From: Halochromatium sp.
GTDB lineage: Bacteria > Pseudomonadota > Gammaproteobacteria > Chromatiales > Chromatiaceae
Direction of reading: 5' to 3'
DNA: 64,000 nt
NCBI GenBank assembly: GCA_010912705.1
Contig: POWB01000027.1
Span: 1-64,000 of the forward strand
The notes under the pieces are model-generated. The model saw only the letters and a list, made by a program, of their open reading frames with translations. It had not been told where the DNA came from and made no database searches. The translations under genes and the position numbers were made by a program. This document shows, in pieces, positions 52,770-60,063 of this stretch (the stretch's first letter is position 1; each line of letters starts with the position of its first letter).

Positions 52770-53000
52770 ATGAATGATCCAAAACTCTTATATTTTGAGA
52801 AAGAAGATATTTTGCATTTAGCAATATCTGATGAAAGCGAAATGAGTAGTGTTGAAATTAGCCCAAATATTACTGCCGAGTTAAATATGGACGGTGAGCT
52901 TATTGGTATAGAGATATTGGGCGCAAGTTCTTTTTTGCGAGATTCACTATTGGAGTCTGCTCAAGCTAAATTATTGCAGCTGTCAAAAAAAGTAGCTTAA
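52770..53000 (+). CDS. DUF2283 family small protein (AT-rich)
   Basis: The 76-residue product has the DUF2283 layout (LLYFEKEDILHLAISDESEM, then an acidic ELNMDGELIGIEILGASS). It is preceded by cggaggg. Codons are much richer in A and T than in neighbouring genes, which points to recent acquisition. It is the second DUF2283 gene in 1.3 kb. Confidence 0.72.
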   Translation: MNDPKLLYFEKEDILHLAISDESEMSSVEISPNITAELNMDGELIGIEILGASSFLRDSLLESAQAKLLQLSKKVA

Positions 53001-53176
53001 GAGTGCGATATAAAAAATCGTAAAATCCCTGCGCAATTTAGCTGGCTATTGATTTGGGTTAGTTTGCGATAGCGTGCTTGGCTTTCTCTCCATGAGGGAA
53101 TGCACTGAGATATATATGCTAGCTAATGCTACTGCTACATATTTTGCGCTGGCGGGTTGTTTGCTGGGTGACAAGC

Positions 53177-53401
53177 ATGAACACAATAGGCGGAGCAATC
53201 AGTGACGATTACGGCTGGGAGCTGACTATTTTTCATAAGCTTCGCGAAGCTAGCGATGGCATCGTCTTTTTTAACAGCATCATCAACTGGGATCGATACC
53301 TGGGCGATCATTCGCCCAGATTTGAATTACATCTTATTGACTTTAATTATACGATTATAGAGTTCAATGTTTACTACTTGCATCATCGTGACAATGGTTA
53401 A
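53177..53401 (+). CDS. Hypothetical protein (AT-rich)
   Basis: The 74-residue frame from ATG 53177 (WELTIFHKLREASDG, FELHLIDFNYTIIEFNVYYLHH) is aromatic and of low GC like the previous gene. An in-frame ATG at 53126 would add a hydrophobic leader. No family is recognised, and it may be a fragment. Confidence 0.4.
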   Translation: MNTIGGAISDDYGWELTIFHKLREASDGIVFFNSIINWDRYLGDHSPRFELHLIDFNYTIIEFNVYYLHHRDNG

Positions 53402-53428
53402 TAGCGAGTTAGTCTGAGGTTCGAGTCC

Positions 53429-54322
53429 ATGAGTCGCGAAAGTCATGATCACAACTTCAAGAACCTGATTCTTGATTATCCGCGCGAGGCGATCGCCTTC
53501 TTCGCGGCTGCCGAGGCACGGGCGATCGATGCCGGCGTACGCATCCTGCCGATCCGCGAGGAGCAGCTCAAGGAGCGTCTCGGCGAGCGGTTCCGAGAGC
53601 TCGATGTACCGCTGCTCGTCGAATGGCCGGATGGTCGGCGTGCCGCGCTGCTGTTCGTCTTTGAGGAGGAGACCGATCCGAGGCGGTTTTCGATTCATCG
53701 CCTAGCACACTATTGCCTGGATCTGTCGGTGCTCTACGAGACCGAGCGGGTGGTGCCGGTGGTGATCTTTCTGCATCCGGGCACTTACCCAGAGCAACTG
53801 CGGCTCGGCAGTGAAGAGCAGGCCTATCTGCAATTTCACTATCTGCAGCGCGCGCTGTTCGCCACCCCAGCGCGTGACTACCTGACCAGCGGCAATCTGG
53901 TTGCACGACTTACGCTGCCAAGCATGCGCTACGCTCCGGAGGAGAAGTTCGAGGTGATCGCCGCCGCGACCCGCGGATTGCTGGAACTGGAGCCTGATCC
54001 CGAGCGACGGCTCAAATATGCTGACTTCATCGACATCTACGCGATGTTGAGCGAGACCGAACAGCAAGCGTACCGTCACCGTTATCCGCAAGAGGCTACA
54101 GCCATGATGCGATTTTCCGAGCGATTTATAGAGCAGGGACGGCAAGAGGGCCAGAAAGAAGAAGCCCGACGGCTTCTCGGCAAGCAGATCCAGCTGAAAT
54201 TCGGCGAGCTACCGGATTGGGCTGAACAACGCCTGACGCAAGCAGATCACGCCGTCTTGGAGGACTGGTCAGCAGCGATCTTATCCGCCGATAGTCTAGA
54301 GGCCCTGCTCAGGCAGCATTGA
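53429..54322 (+). CDS. Rpn-family putative transposase/nuclease
   Basis: The 297-residue protein begins MSRESHDHNFKNLILDYP and has the PD-(D/E)XK-like core (VPLLVEWPDGRRAALLFVFEEETD, with the acidic residues followed by SIHRLAHYC), and a DUF4351-like C-terminus (LLGKQIQLKFGELPDWAEQRL, LEALLRQH). Rpn proteins are recombination-promoting nucleases abundant in these genomes. The gene appears complete, in contrast with the fragment at 42585-42917. ATG 53429 follows cgaggttcgag. Confidence 0.75.
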   Translation: MSRESHDHNFKNLILDYPREAIAFFAAAEARAIDAGVRILPIREEQLKERLGERFRELDVPLLVEWPDGRRAALLFVFEEETDPRRFSIHRLAHYCLDLSVLYETERVVPVVIFLHPGTYPEQLRLGSEEQAYLQFHYLQRALFATPARDYLTSGNLVARLTLPSMRYAPEEKFEVIAAATRGLLELEPDPERRLKYADFIDIYAMLSETEQQAYRHRYPQEATAMMRFSERFIEQGRQEGQKEEARRLLGKQIQLKFGELPDWAEQRLTQADHAVLEDWSAAILSADSLEALLRQH

Positions 54323-54363
54323 GTTTTCGGCTCATGAGCCGAGTTTTCTATAGGGAGCGGTCC

Positions 54364-55860
54364 ATGAAAATCAGCGATCTGGTTCGGTTCAACGACGAAC
54401 GATTCTTCGATGGCGCAGTGCAACTGCGCTGGGTGCAGGAGCGGCCAGAGCAGGCGCGTGAGGCGGCGACCGCTTTTGTGTTTCATGGCCCGCGCTATCA
54501 CGGCGCAAGCGACGCGCGACAAGATGGCATCGATGGCGGCTATCGGCTGAAGGATACCGCGAGCCTGGTTGCTGATCTGCTGGCGTCCTTGCTGGCCGGG
54601 CAGCGCGGCGAGGAGCGCAATCCGTTCTGGTTGGCGGTGGCCGGCTACGGCGCTGGTAAGTCGCATCTCTCCACGGCCATCGCCTGCCTGTTGAGCGCAC
54701 CCACCGATGCGACCGCTGCGCAGATCATCGCCAATGTGCAGCAGGCGGATGCCGAGATCGGCGCGACGCTGGCCAAGTCGGTGTCTGAGCTGTCGAAGCC
54801 GGTGCTGGTGTTGTGTCTGGATGGCATGGCCGGCTTCCATTTGGGCAACGCGCTGAGCCAGGCGGTGTTCGCGCAGTTGCAACGTTATGGGGTGGATGCG
54901 GGCGCCATCCGCGAGCTGTCCCCGCGCTTTCAGACCGCGGAGCAGTTTGTGCAGCGCAACCTGGGTATCCGCGCCGAGGCCTTCGGAAAGCGCCTGCCGG
55001 GTCTGGATGGCGATGCGATCTGCGCGCGGCTGCGCCATCACGATGAGGTCATCTATACCGAGGTCGATGCACTCTACGCGGAGGCCAATGGTGTGCCGAT
55101 CCCGGTGACGGGCCAGGAGTCGGCGCAGGAGCTGATCCAGACCCTGTGTGAGGTCTATTGCGGCGAGGATGGGGCATTCTCGGGCGTGGTGATCCTGTTC
55201 GATGAGTTTGGGCGCTATCTGGAATATGCGGCCGAGAAGCCGCAGCTGGCCGGTGATTCCGCGCTGCAGCAGTTGTTTCAAGGGGTGCAAGACCATAGTG
55301 GCAAGGTGCGCTTCGTCGGGCTGATCCAGTACGAGCTGAAGGCCTATCTGAAACGCTTCAGCAGCGCCGATCTACGCCAGCTGCAGCGCTATATCACCCG
55401 CTTCGATGCGGCGGAAAAGCTGTATCTGTCGACCAATCTGGAAACCATCTTTGCGCACATGATCGGCAAGGATGAGGCTGGCATGGCGGCGGTCTGGGAG
55501 CAGACGGGGGCGGAGCGGCAACAGCAGCTGACCTGGCAGCGGTTATCGCGGGCGCTGCCGGAGTTCGCGCGGTTTCCGGTCTGGAGCGATGCCGAGCGAT
55601 GCTCGCGTGTGATTGCGCAGGGCTGCTGGCCACTGCATCCGTTGGCGACCTGGTTCCTGACCCGACAGCGCGATCTGGTGCAGTCGCGCTCGGCACTGAC
55701 CTTTATCAAGGATGTGGTCGAGCGCATTGGCGACGAGGAAGCGGTGAGCGCGGCGCGGTTGCGTCAGGTGAGCGCGGCGGAGCTGGTGCTGCGCAGCATG
55801 CTGCCGGAGATGATCGCCGCTGAGCAGCAGACCGGCGGGACTGTGGCCGAGACACTGTAA
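54364..55860 (+). CDS. Second large P-loop ATPase, N-terminal part
   Basis: The 498-residue frame starts MKISDLVRFNDERFFDGAVQL after agggag. Walker A is GYGAGKSHLSTAIA (near residue 98) and the Walker B region VVILFDEFGRYLEYAAEKP (near residue 285) parallels that of the 1216-residue ATPase. LSTNLETIFAHMIGK and a helical HPLATWFLTR region follow. A TAA (55858-55860) ends the frame, yet the same frame stays open and protein-like downstream, so the original protein was longer. It would be a defence motor similar to BrxC/PglY. The truncated product could retain ATPase activity. Confidence 0.7.
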   Translation: MKISDLVRFNDERFFDGAVQLRWVQERPEQAREAATAFVFHGPRYHGASDARQDGIDGGYRLKDTASLVADLLASLLAGQRGEERNPFWLAVAGYGAGKSHLSTAIACLLSAPTDATAAQIIANVQQADAEIGATLAKSVSELSKPVLVLCLDGMAGFHLGNALSQAVFAQLQRYGVDAGAIRELSPRFQTAEQFVQRNLGIRAEAFGKRLPGLDGDAICARLRHHDEVIYTEVDALYAEANGVPIPVTGQESAQELIQTLCEVYCGEDGAFSGVVILFDEFGRYLEYAAEKPQLAGDSALQQLFQGVQDHSGKVRFVGLIQYELKAYLKRFSSADLRQLQRYITRFDAAEKLYLSTNLETIFAHMIGKDEAGMAAVWEQTGAERQQQLTWQRLSRALPEFARFPVWSDAERCSRVIAQGCWPLHPLATWFLTRQRDLVQSRSALTFIKDVVERIGDEEAVSAARLRQVSAAELVLRSMLPEMIAAEQQTGGTVAETL

Positions 55861-56265
55861 TTGCTGCTGGAGAAGTTTCAGGGCCATCTCAGTGACGCGG
55901 AGCGGTTGCTGCTGGCGGGCGTTGCGGCCTTGGAAAAGCTGCGCGTCGGTAAGCAGGCGCAGTTGGACGCCGGGCAGCTGTTGGCGGAGGCGACGGCGCT
56001 CGATCCAGAGACCTTGCAAGCGGCGCTGCAACGCCTGAGCGAGGATCTGGGTGCGCTGGAATGGAATGCGGACCTCGGTCAGTACGAGCTGATTGCCGAT
56101 GCCTACACGCGCGGGCAGTTCCAGCAGTGGCTGCGGCAGCGTCAAAAAGCGATTACGGCAGAGATGGTGCGCGATCTGTTCGTTGGTCGCGGCGCGGCCG
56201 ACAGCGAGATCGGCAATATCGAGACCGGCTTTGGGGCCAGCCGTCAGATCGCGACCCCGGATTGA
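55861..56265 (+). pseudogene. Middle part of the second ATPase after an in-frame stop
   Basis: The frame directly follows the TAA at 55858 and reads LLLEKFQGHLSDAERLLLAGVAALEKL, LLAEATALDPETLQAALQ and RQKAITAEMVRDLFVGRGAADSEI, ending at TGA 56263. It continues the ATPase sequence without change of frame, so the preceding TAA is a point nonsense mutation. The end reads GASRQIATPD; beyond it the family sequence jumps to another frame. Confidence 0.6.
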
Positions 56266-57649
56266 GTGGGAGCAGGGCATCGAGCGCGCCGAGCGGCAGA
56301 ACAAGGTCGGTGAGCTGCTGCAGATCTCGACCCTGCTGTTCCGCCAGCGCCGGCAGGTCGAAGACGGAACCTGTTGGCCGAAGCCGTTCGGCACCGAGTG
56401 CGAGAAGCTGCTGGCGATTGGACGCGAGATGGTCTCCGAGCGCGTCGGCGACTGGATTCCACGGCAAGGCTGCCAGAGTCCGGCTGAAGTCGGGGCGTTC
56501 AGGCAGCGGATGGAGAAGGCCATCAGCAGCTTGAAAGACTTGGGATTTGAGACCGAGGCGAAGGCCCTCGAGCAGCAGGCGCAGCGCTCGATCATGCAGG
56601 TGGAGCAGCGCCAGAAGTACATCCTGATCCTGAACGAAAGCGACGACTATCCGCGTCAGACCGAGCCAAACAGCTCGACGCCGGTGCGCGAGCTGCGCGA
56701 TGGGATCGCGAAAGGCGATGCCCTGATCGAGGGCATCAAGAAGACCCAGTCGGTGCTCGGGGAGGCCGAGATCAACGCGCGGATCAAGGCCATCGAGCAT
56801 CGACAGCAACAGCTGCGCAAGGTCTTAGAGGACCAGAACAAGCAGCTCAGTGCGGTCTACAGTCTGAGCCTGCAGAGCGAAGAAGCCGTGCGGGAAGCGA
56901 TGGTTCAGGTCAACCGCTTGCGCAACATCTTTGTCGAGACGCCGGATCTGAGTGACATCAATGATCTGGCCGTGCAGCTGCAGCGCGTGATCGCTGACAG
57001 TGCCGCCTGGACCGCGGATGATGTCTCGCCCGAGCGCCAACAGGAACTGTTGCAACAGCAGATCAGTGATCAACTGGCGACGCTGACGGACGACTTCGAG
57101 CAGCAGGAGATCGAGCCGGCCTGGGAGATGGCTGCGCTCTATCAGGCGCTGGCCAAAGAACGGGTCGCGGCAACACAGCGTCGATCAGAGGATTGGGTCA
57201 AGCCACGCCAGCAGCTGAATACTGTGATTGCCAAGGCCACTGCTGCCGACTGTGATCGTATTGAGAAGGAGCTGGCTGCAGCACCGGGCTATCTGGCCGA
57301 TGCGCACCGGGAGCAGGTCGAGGCCCTGCGTGAAGCCCTTGCGCTGCGCCGGCAGGCTCTAGACAACGAGGCCCGCCTTGGACGCCTGGCCAAATGGCGC
57401 AGCCAGTTCCCGGCGACTGAGAACATCGACGACCTCGGCAAGCCCGAGACCGAGTTCCTGCTGAAGGCCTTGGAGAGCCCGCCTGATCGTCTGACGGCGG
57501 CGGAGAGCGCCGAGCTAGCGCCGATCACCAACGCCTTGGCTGCGCATTATGACCAGATGAGCATGGATGATATTGTTGCGCGCATTCGGCGACTGTCTCA
57601 AGAGCGTAGGCGGGAGCTGATGGCTCTGCTGACTGCGGAGATGGCCTGA
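56262..57649 (+). pseudogene. C-terminal coiled-coil part of the second ATPase
   Basis: In frame +2 the sequence WEQGIERAERQNKVGELL is followed by about 450 helical residues with many Gln, Glu, Arg (IKAIEHRQQQLRKVLEDQNKQL, QQISDQLATLTDDFEQQEI) ending ELMALLTAEMA. It continues the ATPase after a frameshift or internal deletion at about 56260. The nearest starts (for example ATG 56093) read through noncoding-like sequence. This is the distal part of the same broken gene. Confidence 0.6.
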
Positions 57650-57660
57650 CCTGACAAGGC

Positions 57661-57688
57661 GATGCCGCATGGTATCCACCACGGCATC
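57661..57688 (+). terminator. Inverted repeat after the ATPase remnant
   Basis: GATGCCG (57661-57667) and CGGCATC (57682-57688) form a 7-bp stem with a 14-base loop, 12 bases after the ATPase stop. There is no U-run. It is a weak terminator candidate. Confidence 0.3.
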
Positions 57689-57794
57689 CTGATGCCTCCG
57701 ATCAGCAAAAAGCGGCGGAGGATACCCGAGGCGGCTTGCACTATTCAAGACTGATTGGCAGGATATGCCAATCATGCAACCAAGGAGTCATGTC

Positions 57795-58076
57795 ATGCCC
57801 ACCCGCAATGTCGTGCTGACCGATGTTCAAGCCAAGTTCGTTGAACAAATGGTCGCTAGCGGCCAGTACCAAAACGCCAGCGAAGTCCTGCGTGAGGGCT
57901 TGCGCCTGGTGCAGGCCCGCGAGGCGGAGCAAGCGGCCAAACTCGCGGCCTTGCGCGAGGCGGTGGCGGTGGGCATCGCCGATATCGAGGCAGGGCGCTA
58001 CACGGACTTCGATACCGCCGAGGCACTGGATGCGCATCTCGCAACCTTGGCTGATGTTGCCATCAACGGTGCATGA
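57795..58076 (+). CDS. ParD-like antitoxin
   Basis: The 93-residue protein has a ribbon-helix-helix (NVVLTDVQAKFVEQMVASGQYQNASEVLREGLRLV) and an acidic C-terminus for toxin binding, as in ParD/CopG antitoxins. ATG 57795 follows aaggag by seven bases. It overlaps the ParE-like gene by four bases (ATGA). Confidence 0.87.
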   Translation: MPTRNVVLTDVQAKFVEQMVASGQYQNASEVLREGLRLVQAREAEQAAKLAALREAVAVGIADIEAGRYTDFDTAEALDAHLATLADVAINGA

Positions 58077-58450
58077 TGAGCCGGTGGCCTGTGCGACTCT
58101 CGGAACCGGCTGAGAGCGACTTCTTCGCGATTTTGCGCTGGACGACCGAGCGCTTTGGTAAACGGCAGGCGCGTATTTACGCAACGACGCTGCGCGCGGC
58201 TTTGAAGGTGCTGGTCGATGGGCCGGGCGTCCTGGGTAGCATCGCTCGTTCGGAGCTGGGGCCAAACATTCTGACTTTGCATGTTGCACGCAATCGCCGC
58301 AAGGGTCGGCATTTCATCGTCTATCGCGCGCATGAAGGCGATCAACAGGTTGAAGTACTGCGTATTCTTCATGACAGCATGGACTTGGCGCGGCATATCT
58401 CGCCGTCTAAGGCTCTGTTTGCGCATGACGATGAGATTCGACCGATGTGA
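58073..58450 (+). CDS. ParE/RelE-like toxin
   Basis: The 125-residue product shows the ParE pattern: WPVRLSEPAESDFFAILRWT, FGKRQARIYATTLRAALKVL, and the C-terminal FIVYRAHEGDQQVEVLRILHDSMD. ParE-family toxins poison gyrase, and RelE relatives cut mRNA. It is coupled to the ParD-like antitoxin. Confidence 0.87.
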   Translation: MMSRWPVRLSEPAESDFFAILRWTTERFGKRQARIYATTLRAALKVLVDGPGVLGSIARSELGPNILTLHVARNRRKGRHFIVYRAHEGDQQVEVLRILHDSMDLARHISPSKALFAHDDEIRPM

Positions 58451-58458
58451 GGTTTTAG

Positions 58459-58905
58459 ATGTCTGACAATGCAGAAATGATGCTTGGTCCTGAACAGCTT
58501 AGTCCTGAGCAGATTGAGAAAGACAACGAGCGGTTGTTGTCCGCTTTTGAGCAATGGCTTGGAGACGCCGGTCTTTCAGAGGCAACCGTTGATCGCCATG
58601 TCACTAACATCTCGTTTTTTCTTGAACATTTTCTCCAGTACTATGACGCCGTTGATGCGCGCAATGGCGCGGAGTATGTGGCGGAGTTCCTTGGCGATTG
58701 GTTCATCCGCAAGGCGATGTGGTCGAGTGAAGCGAGTATCAAAGGCAATGCTGCGAGCTTGAAAAAATTCTATGCCTTTCTCGCTGAGCGCGGTGAGGTT
58801 GAGCAGCAGGTGGTCAAGGATCTGAATCAGACCATTAAGGCTGGGATGCCGCTCTGGCTCGAGAGTATGCGCAGGTACATGGATTTGGACGAAGATGAGT
58901 GGTGA
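58459..58905 (+). CDS. Orphan integrase core-binding (SAM-like) domain protein
   Basis: The 148-residue protein has the N-terminal SAM-like core-binding fold of tyrosine recombinases (LSAFEQWLGDAGLSEATVDRHVTNI, SLKKFYAFLAERGEV) but no catalytic RHRY domain. The end (SMRRYMDLDEDEW) is natural, so it is not just cut off. A GTG small frame overlaps its stop. It might regulate or accompany recombination, or be a domesticated DNA-binding domain. Confidence 0.65.
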   Translation: MSDNAEMMLGPEQLSPEQIEKDNERLLSAFEQWLGDAGLSEATVDRHVTNISFFLEHFLQYYDAVDARNGAEYVAEFLGDWFIRKAMWSSEASIKGNAASLKKFYAFLAERGEVEQQVVKDLNQTIKAGMPLWLESMRRYMDLDEDEW

Positions 58906-59066
58906 GCCTTAATCAGCCTATTACTGGTCAGCCTGCCGATGGTCTCGCGGATGAGCTGGCGGTGTTTGCCAATAGCTTGGGGGATATTGAGTTGATTGAT
59001 GATGACGAGTTGCTGCTCACCATCTTTGCGGCCACTGGGGTGGTGTCGGGTCATGAATCAGTTTGA
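58902..59066 (+). CDS. Small hypothetical ORF coupled to neighbours
   Basis: GTG 58902 overlaps the stop of the core-binding protein. The frame (54 codons, ADELAVFANSLGDIELIDDDELL) ends after the ATG of the nucleotidyltransferase gene. The acidic helical sequence looks protein-like, and the double overlap suggests a coupled gene, but the short length keeps this uncertain. Confidence 0.35.
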   Translation: MSLNQPITGQPADGLADELAVFANSLGDIELIDDDELLLTIFAATGVVSGHESV

Positions 59067-59349
59067 ATTGATCCAATTATCAGAAGACTGTATACGTGAC
59101 ACCCTGCATCGCTATCTTCAGTCGGATACTGCGGTGTATCTCTATGGCTCTAGGGCGCGAGGTGATGCGGCTTGGAATTCCGATTATGATCTATGGGTCG
59201 ATAGCGAGCTGTCCCGGCAGCAGATCAATCAGATCATCGAAGATCTCGATGAATCCTTTGTCCCCTTTCAGATTGATCTGGTGACGACGCCGATGCTGAA
59301 AGGGGTGTTTGGCGAGCGGGTTCGCGCGGAGGCGAAGCGATGGATGTGA
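59053..59349 (+). CDS. MntA-like nucleotidyltransferase antitoxin
   Basis: The 98-residue product has the minimal nucleotidyltransferase motif YGSRARGDAAWNSDYDLWV (GSx10DxD) near residue 35 and a later Asp (PFQIDLV). MntA antitoxins AMPylate the paired HepT toxin. The gene overlaps the next by ten bases, the standard arrangement. Confidence 0.87.
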   Translation: MNQFELIQLSEDCIRDTLHRYLQSDTAVYLYGSRARGDAAWNSDYDLWVDSELSRQQINQIIEDLDESFVPFQIDLVTTPMLKGVFGERVRAEAKRWM

Positions 59350-59774
59350 GACTTGCTGCCTTTGCTGATGCCCTTGACGGCTTCAGCTATCTGGTGTCGC
59401 TCGACCTGCAGGAGCTTGGAAAAACCCTCGACGAGCGCGTGATTGATGGCCTACAAAACGGCAAGGTGCAGAAGTTCGAATACACCATTGAGCTATGCTG
59501 GAAAGCGATTAAGCAGGCGTTGCGAGCCTTGGAGGGTATCGATGAGGCGTCACCAAAGAAGGTCATCAAGGCCTGGTATCTTGCTGGTTATCTGGATGAG
59601 ACGGATTATTTTCGGCTGTTAGCGGCCATTGATGATCGCAATCAACTGAGCCACGTCTACGATGAGGCCGCGTTCAACGCCATTATTGCCCGATTGCCTG
59701 ATCATGCGCGCCTTCTTAAAGGGGTCTTGACTTCGATAAGTGAGGCTGTTGGTCAAAGCGATGGCGCGCGCTAA
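59340..59774 (+). CDS. HepT-like toxin (HI0074 family)
   Basis: The 144-residue helical protein (FEYTIELCWKAIKQALRALEG) contains the HEPN RNase motif RNQLSHVY (Rx4HxY), where the Tyr is the target of AMPylation. It belongs to the nucleotidyltransferase-substrate-binding family and pairs with the preceding gene. Its end overlaps the start of the phosphorothioation-associated gene by 14 bases. Confidence 0.85.
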   Translation: MDVRLAAFADALDGFSYLVSLDLQELGKTLDERVIDGLQNGKVQKFEYTIELCWKAIKQALRALEGIDEASPKKVIKAWYLAGYLDETDYFRLLAAIDDRNQLSHVYDEAAFNAIIARLPDHARLLKGVLTSISEAVGQSDGAR

Positions 59775-60063
59775 CCGAGGCAAAACCATTGGTCGGCGGA
59801 CCTATTTGCACGTCGATGCGCTTAGGAGTGCGCAGGCGAGCACTGGTTTGGATTGGCAGGCGCGGGTTGCCCTCGCTGAGCAGGCGGCAGGGGTGGAGCG
59901 CGGTGTGCGCTTCAACGTGGTGCGGCTCGATGCGCAGAGCGGCGAGGTTGCACTGCTGCATTATCCGGGGTTCTTCGATGATCCCTTCCCGGCGCTGCGC
60001 GAGAGCTGGCGCTTCGAGCCAGGCGCCGGCGTGGTTGCTATCGTACCTATGCGGACTCGCTGA
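59761..60063 (+). pseudogene. N-terminal piece of phosphorothioation-associated methyltransferase
   Basis: ATG 59761 opens GKTIGRRTYLHVDALRSAQ and VVRLDAQSGEVALLHYPGFFDD, which resemble the C-terminal module of DNA-phosphorothioation-associated putative methyltransferases. Family sequence switches frame at about 60030 (next frame: YRTYADSLNPPILHRKELLL), so the stop at 60061 is due to a single-base indel. The module is duplicated in the same gene, see the next entry. Confidence 0.55.
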
